Assembly: GCA_019359285.1 (NCBI GenBank)
Contig: JAHHHQ010000053.1
Coordinates: 1 to 64,000, forward strand
Direction: 5' to 3'
Origin: Nodosilinea sp. WJT8-NPBG4
GTDB taxonomy: Bacteria > Cyanobacteriota > Cyanobacteriia > Phormidesmidales > Phormidesmidaceae
DNA length: 64,000 nucleotides
The notes under the pieces were generated by a model, which saw only the letters and a program-made list of their open reading frames with translations, made no database searches and was not told the origin of the DNA. Position numbers and translations under genes: made by a program. Below are positions 54,151 to 62,094 of the stretch, piece after piece (the first letter of the stretch is position 1; each line of letters starts with the position of its first letter).

Positions 54151-54822
54151 ATGAACGTACCCTATTCTCCCGAATCTGCTTATCCTGGAGCCGTGGCTCC
54201 AGAAGCACCCCAGGGCAGCCGTCAGGCTCCTTCGGTGCCGATCTCGGTGTACCGCGAGCTAGCCACAGAACTGCGCGCTACCCAGGGCATGGTCGATTCA
54301 CTGACCCAGCAAAATCAGCAGCTCAACCAGCAAAACCAGGTGCTGCGCCAGGAAATGATTCGCTTTGCGGACTCGGCAGCTCGCCTTAAGCAGGCGATCG
54401 AGGTCAGTCAACCTCAGGCGATCGAGCCGGAGAGCATTGTCCGCCCTATCACGACTTCGTTGGGCGTTGAGGCCCCGGCGATGGCCGCGACCTACTCTAT
54501 GGCTGAAGAGCCTCCGGCTTCTCTACCAGAACGGCTATCAGAGTCTATGGGAGAAGGAGTATCGACCCTAGCCAGCCAGTTAACGCAAATGGTGAAGCCC
54601 AAGGCAAAGAAAGCGCCCAAAATGCCGCCCAAACGGTCCCAGGCAGCGCCTCAGCGGCTTTACACCGAAGAGCGGATCGATGCTAGCCGTCCTAGTCAAC
54701 TGAGCCAGAAATCGTCGGACTTGAGCGGGCTATGGTTGGCTGCAACTATCCTGCTGATCGTGATCAGTGCTTTTGGGGCCGGTTTCTTGATTATGAAGCC
54801 GCTGCTGGGCAATTCTCGTTAG
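54151..54822 (+). CDS. Coiled-coil protein with C-terminal membrane anchor
   Basis: 223 aa. Disordered Pro-rich N-terminus, a Gln/Asn-rich coiled coil at about 40-85 (SLTQQNQQLNQQNQVLRQEM), a basic Pro/Lys region (KPKAKKAPKMPPKRSQAAPQ), and a C-terminal hydrophobic helix (LWLAATILLIVISAFGAGFL). Family not recognised. Directly upstream of glnB but separated by a gap with an NtcA box, so probably an independent unit. Confidence 0.65.
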   Translation: MNVPYSPESAYPGAVAPEAPQGSRQAPSVPISVYRELATELRATQGMVDSLTQQNQQLNQQNQVLRQEMIRFADSAARLKQAIEVSQPQAIEPESIVRPITTSLGVEAPAMAATYSMAEEPPASLPERLSESMGEGVSTLASQLTQMVKPKAKKAPKMPPKRSQAAPQRLYTEERIDASRPSQLSQKSSDLSGLWLAATILLIVISAFGAGFLIMKPLLGNSR

Positions 54823-54886
54823 AACGCTGAATTACCGTCTATAGCTCGCTTTTCTAGCCGCTTTGGCTCTGCTCACCTGACTTTTT

Positions 54887-54900
54887 GTAGCTGACAATAC
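54887..54900 (+). promoter_or_regulatory. NtcA binding site upstream of glnB
   Basis: GTA-N8-TAC, exact NtcA consensus. A -10-like TACACAT lies about 23 nt downstream, the usual spacing for NtcA-activated promoters. It overlaps a palindrome CAATACAGTATTG. Fits known NtcA control of PII genes. Confidence 0.7.
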
Positions 54901-54972
54901 AGTATTGTAGGGGTCAGGCCCGATACACATAGACCGAAGCTAAGAGATATCCGCTGAAGCACCCTGGTTTGA

Positions 54973-55314
<342 letters not shown>

Positions 55315-55343
55315 CTCAGGCCCAGACGCTAATGTCTCGATTC

Positions 55344-55369
55344 AGGCGCAGCCTAGGCTGCGCCTTTTT
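55344..55369 (+). terminator. Intrinsic terminator of glnB
   Basis: AGGCGCAGCC-TA-GGCTGCGCCT hairpin followed by TTTTT, 29 nt past the glnB stop. Confidence 0.92.
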
Positions 55370-55595
55370 CATGCCCGTTGACAGCTATTGACCTACTTAG
55401 AGCCCGCTCTACCGAGTAGAGGTTCGATTACGCTGGTGGATGAATTGTTGCGTATCTTTCTTCAAATTGCGCAGCGGTTGAGATTGGCCCTCTACGGCCT
55501 GCTCGGGGTGATGGTTTGGGACAGGGGCGATCGCCCTCAGATAAGATGCTTAATAGCCCAGCTAACCCGTCCCTTGCTGGCGGAGAGAACTGCCT

Positions 55596-56927
55596 GTGTA
55601 TCAGCCTCAAACAGAGCAAGAGCAGCAAGTTGAGAGTGTCCTAGCCCCCTTTGGGCGGTTTGGGGTAGAGCTGGGTCTAGAGCGCATTCAGCGATTGCTG
55701 GGAGCGTTGGGTAATCCTCAGCAACGGGTGCCGCTGGTGCATGTGGCGGGTACCAACGGCAAAGGGTCGGTGTGTGCCTACCTGGCGGCAGTGTTGGGAG
55801 CAGCGGGGTATCGGGTAGGGCGCTACACTTCGCCGCACTTGGTGAGCTGGCGAGAGCGCATTGTGGTCAATGGGGAACCCATTGCGGCTCAGGATTTGGT
55901 TGCTCAACTGAAGCAGGTGGTGGCAGCCATTGACCCATCCCAACCCTCACCAACTCAGTTTGAGGTGTTTACTGCGGCGGCTTGGCTGCACTTCGCCGAG
56001 GCTGAGGTAGATGTGGCGGTGATGGAGGTAGGGCTGGGGGGGCGACTCGACGCCACCAATGTGGTGGACGTGCCCCTGGTGAGTGTGATTACCTCCCTCA
56101 GCCGCGAGCACTGGCAGCGCCTTGGCCCCACTCTGGCGGACATCGCCCGCGAAAAGGCGGGGGTGCTAAAGCCGGGTCGTCCCGCAGTGGTTGGCCCACT
56201 GCCTGCTGAAGCGGAGGCGGTAGTGCAGGCTCGTCTAGCCGAATTGAGCTGTCCGGCGGTGTGGCCTGCGCCCGCCGTTTCCCTGGGAGAAAGGCAGGCC
56301 CGCTATGGCAGTGGTGACGAAACCATTACCTATCCCCTGTCGCTGTTGGGGGAGCACCAGCTCACCAATTCGGCGATCGCGATCGCCACCCTGCTTAGCC
56401 TGCGCGCTCAGGGCTGGACCATTACCGACGATGCGATCGCTCAGGGCATGGGCCAGGCTCGCTGGCCCGGACGCTTGCAGTGGGTGGCCTGGGGGCAGGC
56501 CGCTGAAAAATACCCGCTGCTAATCGACGGGGCCCACAACCCAGCAGCGGCTGAGGTGCTGCGTCAGTATGTGGATAGCTGGTGGGCCAGTCAGGCTGAG
56601 AAACCAGCGGGGACAGCGTGGCTGATGGGAATGCTCTCGACCAAAGACCACCGCGATATTTTTGAGGCTTTGCTGCGGCCAGGGGATGTTCTGCATTTGG
56701 TGCCTGTGCCAGGGCATGAGACGGCAGCACCGGAGGAGCTGGGGGCGATCGCGCGATCGGTCTGCCCCGACCTGGCCCAGTGCGAAGTCCACAATTCTCT
56801 CAGGGATGGCCTGATCCACCTTGGTCAGACCCCAGCTCGCCTCAAGGTGCTGTGCGGTTCGCTATACCTAATTGGCCACTTTCTCGCCACCGAGCACTAC
56901 GAGGATGGCGAAGGGCAGGGGCGATAA
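55596..56927 (+). CDS. folC: Folylpolyglutamate/dihydrofolate synthase
   Basis: Adds glutamate to dihydropteroate and folates. 443 aa. Mur-ligase family: P-loop VHVAGTNGKGSVCAYLAAVL, YTSPHLVSWRERI, EVGLGGRLDATNVV, and LLIDGAHNPAAAEVLR in the C-terminal domain. GTG start, preceded by GGAGAG at about 8 nt, so the start is well supported. Confidence 0.93.
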   Translation: MYQPQTEQEQQVESVLAPFGRFGVELGLERIQRLLGALGNPQQRVPLVHVAGTNGKGSVCAYLAAVLGAAGYRVGRYTSPHLVSWRERIVVNGEPIAAQDLVAQLKQVVAAIDPSQPSPTQFEVFTAAAWLHFAEAEVDVAVMEVGLGGRLDATNVVDVPLVSVITSLSREHWQRLGPTLADIAREKAGVLKPGRPAVVGPLPAEAEAVVQARLAELSCPAVWPAPAVSLGERQARYGSGDETITYPLSLLGEHQLTNSAIAIATLLSLRAQGWTITDDAIAQGMGQARWPGRLQWVAWGQAAEKYPLLIDGAHNPAAAEVLRQYVDSWWASQAEKPAGTAWLMGMLSTKDHRDIFEALLRPGDVLHLVPVPGHETAAPEELGAIARSVCPDLAQCEVHNSLRDGLIHLGQTPARLKVLCGSLYLIGHFLATEHYEDGEGQGR

Positions 56928-56987
56928 AGCAGTGCGGGAAAGGGATGATAGCCTAACAGCTATACTCCGGACTGCTTCCTTGTCCGC

Positions 56988-58856
56988 TCATTGGCCCACG
57001 ACAAACTCATCAAACTTCACTACCGCTGAGTTCGGCTCCCGAGTGTCGAAGTAATAGCTGCTGATGGTGCCGGTACCCGTGTCAAACACGCTAAAGGCGG
57101 TGATGTCGTTGCTGGCCAAGTAGGGCAGTGGCTGGCCGCTGTCGTCTTGCAAGGGAGCGATCGTAGGCACTACGGGTTCTAGACCGTTGGGGTCACCCTG
57201 AGCTATGTAGTCGCTGGGGGAATAGGTCACCGCTGAACCTGCTATGGTCTCGGGGGGGACAGGGCGAGATTTATCTTTCCAGAACGCGCCGTAGGAATTG
57301 CCTACGTTAGAGGTCTCGAGGTAGTAGGTGCCCTGGGGCGACACAAAGCGGTTCCATAGGTGTGAGTGGCCGTAGAAGACTAGGTCTACCTCGGCCTGCT
57401 CCAGCAGGGGCACCAGATCGCGGGCGATGTAGTCGCCGTCGCGGGGGTACTCATAGCGCACAGCGGTGAGGCGGCCAGAACTGTCGCGATCGTAGCGGCG
57501 CACCGGGTTGGTGAAGGCGGGCACAACGTTGTCGCCCAGAGTGTGGGGCGGGTGGTGCAGCATCACCACCTTGTACTTCGCCTGACGAAAGGTCTCGCTG
57601 GCCAATTCCTGCTCCAGCCACTGATACTGCAAGCTCCCCCGCTCAATGGGTTCAAAAATGTGTTGGCCGTGGCCCCAATTCTGCGGCGTGCCCAGGTCTG
57701 CCTCGCGCTCTTGGTAGCGGCCTCGTGTGGTGGCATCAAGGTTGTAAGGCCGCCAGATCTGCGTGACGTAGAGCGACACCAGGCGAACGTCGCCAAAGGT
57801 GGTGGCATAGTAGCGGCTAGTGGTTTGGGAGCGATCGCCGTTAGGCACCTGGGTGACCGGCAGGCTAAATAGGGCTTCGTAGGTATCGCTGTTAAAGGAA
57901 TTGTCAGTAATCCACTGGTGGCGCAGGGCAGAGTCGCCAGCGGGGTTAAACAGATCGGCATTGGCCTCGTACAGCTCCTCTGCGGCCGATCGCGGTATAG
58001 CCTGGTTAAACTGCTCTCCCAGAGGAGCCGCTGGGGCAAAGCGGCCCATCACCTCGTGGTTGCCCAAAATTGGAAACAGCGGCGCGTGTTGAATAATTTC
58101 GCCGCCCCGGTAGGTTACGGTACGGCCGTTGCGCTCTAGGTTGTAGCGAGTGTTGCCCTGTAAACAGGGGAAAAAGCCGGTGCCCCGGCTGTCGTCAAAC
58201 CACTCTGAAGCGCAATCGGGATTGTTGACCAGATCGCCCGCAAAAAACACCGCGTCTACTTGACCCAAAGTTTCTGCCACCTTTTGCAGGTTGGCGGCGA
58301 CCATAGGCATGTTTTGGTGATCGGAGGTGAGCAAAATCTTAGTGGGCTGGCCGGCTGCGGGGGCTCCAGCGAGGGTGAATGTGCGGCTTTCGACCACGGT
58401 GCCATCGGGTCCAGTGCTGGTTACCCGATAGGGCACCCGCTGCCCTGAGGGCAGCCCTGTGACTGCGGCCTCATGTCGCCAGATCGGCCGCGCTACGGTC
58501 TGCTGTAAATCCAAAAAGTCAGGGTGATCAAGCCGAGACTGACTGTCTTCTCGGGTACGGGCTAGCTGGGTGGTAATAGCCGGGGCCCGATTGGGTAAAT
58601 TAGCTTCGGGTGATTGACCGGGGGAACCCCACCGCACCTGGTGGTTTTGACCCTCAAACTCGGTAAACCACACCACTCGCACCGCACCAGGGGTAGGGTA
58701 CTGCAAAAATGGATCGGTCAAAAGTTGGGTGGTCACAGCACTGGCCTCAGGGGATGGAGCAGCAGATAACTGACGGGGCTCCAGAGCGATTAAAAGGATG
58801 GCTGTTATCACCAGCAGCAGGCCTGCCGTGAGTAGGGTCAAGTCTTTTCGCCGCAT
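56988..58856 (-). CDS. Exported metallophosphoesterase
   Basis: 622 aa from the ATG at 58856, which gives an N-terminal anchor (LLTAGLLLVITAILLIAL). A purple-acid-phosphatase-like fibronectin region follows (AVRVVWFTEFEGQNHQVRWG), then the metallophosphoesterase core: LLTSDHQN, FFAGDLVNNPD, ILGNHEVMG, VVMLHHPPHTLGD, and DLVFYGHSHLWNRF. The track start at 58979 adds another hydrophobic stretch and overlaps the divergent gene; less likely. Probably an external phosphatase. The first metal motif reads SDHQ rather than the usual GDxG-type. Confidence 0.82.
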   Translation of the reverse strand: MRRKDLTLLTAGLLLVITAILLIALEPRQLSAAPSPEASAVTTQLLTDPFLQYPTPGAVRVVWFTEFEGQNHQVRWGSPGQSPEANLPNRAPAITTQLARTREDSQSRLDHPDFLDLQQTVARPIWRHEAAVTGLPSGQRVPYRVTSTGPDGTVVESRTFTLAGAPAAGQPTKILLTSDHQNMPMVAANLQKVAETLGQVDAVFFAGDLVNNPDCASEWFDDSRGTGFFPCLQGNTRYNLERNGRTVTYRGGEIIQHAPLFPILGNHEVMGRFAPAAPLGEQFNQAIPRSAAEELYEANADLFNPAGDSALRHQWITDNSFNSDTYEALFSLPVTQVPNGDRSQTTSRYYATTFGDVRLVSLYVTQIWRPYNLDATTRGRYQEREADLGTPQNWGHGQHIFEPIERGSLQYQWLEQELASETFRQAKYKVVMLHHPPHTLGDNVVPAFTNPVRRYDRDSSGRLTAVRYEYPRDGDYIARDLVPLLEQAEVDLVFYGHSHLWNRFVSPQGTYYLETSNVGNSYGAFWKDKSRPVPPETIAGSAVTYSPSDYIAQGDPNGLEPVVPTIAPLQDDSGQPLPYLASNDITAFSVFDTGTGTISSYYFDTREPNSAVVKFDEFVVGQ

Positions 58857-59011
58857 TGTTTTCAGCCTTTGTGGGTAGAGCCTCGACAGCCCTAGCGTAG
58901 CGGCAAATAACGACAATATAAAAACTGTCTGCCCACTGATAACACTCTCTAAAACATGTGTCACCTTTAAGAACGTCAAACGCTAACATTTACCAGCGCA
59001 AAACAACGGGC

Positions 59012-59884
59012 ATGGGTATGACATTTCCTTTCAAACTCAGGGTGGGTCAGCGCTCTCTCCGGTGGTCGGGGGGTGGATTGCTGGCGCTACTCTCCATTGG
59101 GCTGCACGGTGTGCTGCTGGCTTGGCCGATGCCCGAGTCTAGCCCAGAGGACCCAGAGAGTTTGCCGGAGAGCCTGCTCGAAATCCCCGCTCCGACTACG
59201 ACCGTAGGTGTGCTGCGGCTACCGACGGCCGTTAAGCCTGCCGAAACTGTTGCGGCCGCTCCAGCCCCTCAGTCGCCCCAAGCCCCAGCTTCCAAAGCAC
59301 CGCCTGTCGTCCGCTCCGCTCCGCCCGCTGCTCCACCTCCAGCCCCCTCGCCAAATCGAGTTGAGCCGGTAGAGGCTAAGCCGCCTGCCCCCCCTACGGA
59401 TGTTGTTGACCTGGAGCCGGTGCCCGCAGAGCTACCGCCCGCGACTCTTGACGAGCGCCTGCGTGATTTAGGGCAGTACCAGTTTAATCAGCAGGCTAAG
59501 TCACTAGTTGCTGATGAGGTGGCCTTTCACACCGCTGTGGTGCCGGGGTGGTTGGAGACAGAAGGGCAAGGTTTAGGCGACAGCGAGATGCCCATGCTAG
59601 GGACCAAACTCGCCCCTTTGCAGGTCACCTATCCTCTGGCCAGCTGCCTGACGCCAGCCCCTGCTGAAGGGCTGGTTGGGGTGATTGTGAACACTGCGGG
59701 ACAACTGGTAAAAGAGCCAGTTTTGCTCGACAGCACAGGCTATACAGTGCTAGATGAGAAAGCACTAGAACTGGCCCTACAGCGCAGCTTTGACCCTCAA
59801 GCTGGAGGTAGCCCTCTCCCCAACCCTCGGGCCCATTGGCTGCCAGTGCAGGTGCAGTACGACGGCGCTAACTGTAGCTCTTAA
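59012..59884 (+). CDS. TonB-like energy transducer family protein
   Basis: About 290 aa from the ATG at 59012. One N-terminal helix (GLLALLSIGLHGVLLAWPM), a long Pro/Ala-rich spacer, and a TonB_C-like domain (about 205-285: GLVGVIVNTAGQLVKEPVLL; LDEKALELALQRSFDPQAGG). Would span the periplasm; no ExbB/ExbD is nearby. Divergent from the phosphoesterase. Confidence 0.75.
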   Translation: MGMTFPFKLRVGQRSLRWSGGGLLALLSIGLHGVLLAWPMPESSPEDPESLPESLLEIPAPTTTVGVLRLPTAVKPAETVAAAPAPQSPQAPASKAPPVVRSAPPAAPPPAPSPNRVEPVEAKPPAPPTDVVDLEPVPAELPPATLDERLRDLGQYQFNQQAKSLVADEVAFHTAVVPGWLETEGQGLGDSEMPMLGTKLAPLQVTYPLASCLTPAPAEGLVGVIVNTAGQLVKEPVLLDSTGYTVLDEKALELALQRSFDPQAGGSPLPNPRAHWLPVQVQYDGANCSS

Positions 59885-59977
59885 GGTATTCTTAGCCTTC
59901 CTCCCCTTGGGTAGAGGCGTGGAAGAGCAACCCTTGTCATAGTGGCAGGTAAGTCGATTGCCACTACTGATTTCCCC

Positions 59978-60940
59978 ATGGCTCAAGCTATCTCCACATC
60001 TAGCAATTCTGTTCAGGCGTACCTGAAAGAAATTGGCCGCATCCCCCGCCTGACCCGCGACGAAGAGATTTCGCTGGGTAAGCACGTGCAGCAGCTGAAT
60101 CATCTCACTGATATATCGACCCAGCTGACGGATACCTTGGGCCGCGAGCCTTCAGAAGACGAGTGGGCCGCTGCTGCTCAGATATCGCTTGACGACTTGC
60201 ATCAGCAGATCGCTGCTGGAGAGGCAGCTCGTCGCCGCATGGTGGAAGCCAACCTGCGCCTAGTGGTTTCGATCGCCAAAAAGTACACCAAGCGCAACCT
60301 GGATCTGATGGATTTGGTGCAGGAAGGCACCATGGGCCTTCAGCGTGGAGTCGAAAAGTTTGACCCCACCAAGGGCTTTCGGTTCTCAACCTATGCTTAC
60401 TGGTGGATTCGCCAGGCAGTAACTCGGGCGATCGCAGAGAAGAGCCGCGCCATTCGCCTGCCTATCCACATTTTTGAGAAGCTGACCAAGATCAAGCGCG
60501 CCCAGCGTCATCTAGCTCAGGAACTGGGACGCACCGCCAACCTTGAAGAAGTGGCCAACTACCTCGATATGCCTCTGGTGCAGGTGCGTCAGTTCCTGTC
60601 GCAGTCGCAGCAGCCCATGTCGCTAAACGCTTTGGTGGGCGACAAAGGCGACACCGAGCTGGCCGACATGCTGGAGGATGAGCAGGGGCGATCGCCCGAA
60701 GAATACGCGGCTCAAAATAGCCTCAAGCAGGATATATTTCGCATCCTCGATCGCCTAACGCCGCAGCAGCGAGAGGTGCTGGTGCTGCGCTTTGGCCTCG
60801 GCACTGGAGAAGGGCTATCGCTCTCGAAGGTGGGTCAGCAACTTAACGTTAGCCGCGAACGAGTGCGCCAGATCGAGCGCGACGCAATTAAAAAACTGCG
60901 CTATGCCCGCCACGATTTGAAAGCGTACCTGGCTGGTTAG
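59978..60940 (+). CDS. Group 2 RNA polymerase sigma factor (RpoD-like)
   Basis: 320 aa from the ATG at 59978. Region 1.2 ([20 protein letters not shown]), region 2 ([40 protein letters not shown]), region 3 and region 4 ([40 protein letters not shown]). No long 1.1 acidic region, which marks a non-essential group 2 factor (SigB-E type); which one is not decidable by eye. Confidence 0.93.
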   Translation: MAQAISTSSNSVQAYLKEIGRIPRLTRDEEISLGKHVQQLNHLTDISTQLTDTLGREPSEDEWAAAAQISLDDLHQQIAAGEAARRRMVEANLRLVVSIAKKYTKRNLDLMDLVQEGTMGLQRGVEKFDPTKGFRFSTYAYWWIRQAVTRAIAEKSRAIRLPIHIFEKLTKIKRAQRHLAQELGRTANLEEVANYLDMPLVQVRQFLSQSQQPMSLNALVGDKGDTELADMLEDEQGRSPEEYAAQNSLKQDIFRILDRLTPQQREVLVLRFGLGTGEGLSLSKVGQQLNVSRERVRQIERDAIKKLRYARHDLKAYLAG

Positions 60941-60966
60941 AAGCGAGTAACGCAATTGGCTAACAG

Positions 60967-60999
60967 ATGGGCAAGGGGATAAGTCTCTTGCCCATTTTT
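60967..60999 (+). terminator. Intrinsic terminator of the sigma factor gene
   Basis: ATGGGCAAG and CTTGCCCAT with an 11-nt loop, followed by TTTT, about 30 nt past the stop. Confidence 0.85.
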
Positions 61000-61165
61000 G
61001 CGATCCTACGGCCTTGCCATCTCTCCGGCAACCACCAAATCGTTTGGGGTAAATATTTAAGAAATACTAACTTTGCGCCACTGCTCTTTTAGGGCTGATA
61101 CTTGCATCTTAAATAGGGGATTACTAGAGAACAACATTTTCTAGAAGCCGGAGCTGTTATCAGGT

Positions 61166-61750
61166 ATGCAATATCCCTTAGAGATTAATTTTAAGGTTTG
61201 GACGATTGCGCCTAAGATCACCGTTACAGATGCTAACGGCAAAGTTGTGTTCTTTGTTAAGCAAAAATTATTTAAATTAAAAGAAGCGATTGGCGTCTTT
61301 GCTGACGAAACCCAAACCAAAAGGCTTTACGACATTAAAGCCGATCGAATTATCGATTTTTCGGCTCGTTACAACTTTACAGATAGCAACGGCGCAGTGA
61401 TCGGGGGCCTGAAGCGGAAGGGCATGCGATCGCTGTGGAAAGCCCACTACGATGTTTTTGATAATGCCAGCAGTAACCTGCATATTCAAGAAGAAAATCC
61501 CTGGGTTAAAGTGCTTGATTCCCTGTTTCAAGAGGTGCCAATTTTAGGAGCCTTGAGTGGCTATGTGCTCAATCCTAAATATTTGGTAAAACGCAGTGAC
61601 GGCACTGTAGTCATGCGTCTCGAAAAGCAGCCATCGTTTTTGTCTCGAAAGTTTATCGTTAAGCCCATCGATCAGCTGTCGCCTCAAGAAGAAACCCAGG
61701 TACTGCTCAGCCTAATCATGATGATTTTGCTGGAACGGGCTCGCGGTTAA
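61166..61750 (+). CDS. LURP-one-related (tubby-like) protein
   Basis: 194 aa beta-rich protein. ITVTDANGKVVFFVKQKLFK then ARYNFTDSNGAVIGGLKRKG and NASSNLHIQEENPWVKVLDS match the LURP-one/scramblase-like fold. C-terminal hydrophobic helix-like end (QVLLSLIMMILLERARG). Bacterial members are of unknown function. Own terminator at 61844. Slightly AT-richer than neighbours. Confidence 0.78.
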   Translation: MQYPLEINFKVWTIAPKITVTDANGKVVFFVKQKLFKLKEAIGVFADETQTKRLYDIKADRIIDFSARYNFTDSNGAVIGGLKRKGMRSLWKAHYDVFDNASSNLHIQEENPWVKVLDSLFQEVPILGALSGYVLNPKYLVKRSDGTVVMRLEKQPSFLSRKFIVKPIDQLSPQEETQVLLSLIMMILLERARG

Positions 61751-62094
61751 GGCTGTAGCCGTCAACGGATCTATTTACAGCTTTAAAGCTAGACCAGGCT
61801 GACTCGGGTTAGAGGGCATTTAAGAAGCCTCAGTCCCATGCTGATCTCCCTGTTCCCCTCACAAAGGGGAACAGGGGGATTTTAACTTTTGTTATAAGAA
61901 CAGAACTTTTCAAACTTCTAGAAGCAATATCCATGCTTTGTAGGATTTTGCGATCGCTTCCCCAACGAATTGATGGCAATTCATATTTATCGAATTGCTG
62001 CGGAAGAGCTAGGATTTAGGGCTATACCATAGAAAGACTGGGCTGATAATGCCAGTAGCTTTGGTGTTTATTAGCCCTACTTTGCCCTAATCCA
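61751..62094. other. Intergenic region before rarA, 344 bp
   Basis: Contains the terminator at 61844-61884; the remaining 210 bp should carry the rarA promoter. No gene or RNA recognised. Confidence 0.5.
61844..61884 (+). terminator. Intrinsic terminator of the LURP-like gene
   Basis: 16-bp stem ATCTCCCTGTTCCCCT / AGGGGAACAGGGGGAT (one G-U pair) followed by TTTTAACTTTT. Confidence 0.85.

Noticed and set aside
55400-55450. tRNA-like GGTTCGATT segment
   Set aside because: No matching acceptor, D or anticodon arms can be drawn around it.
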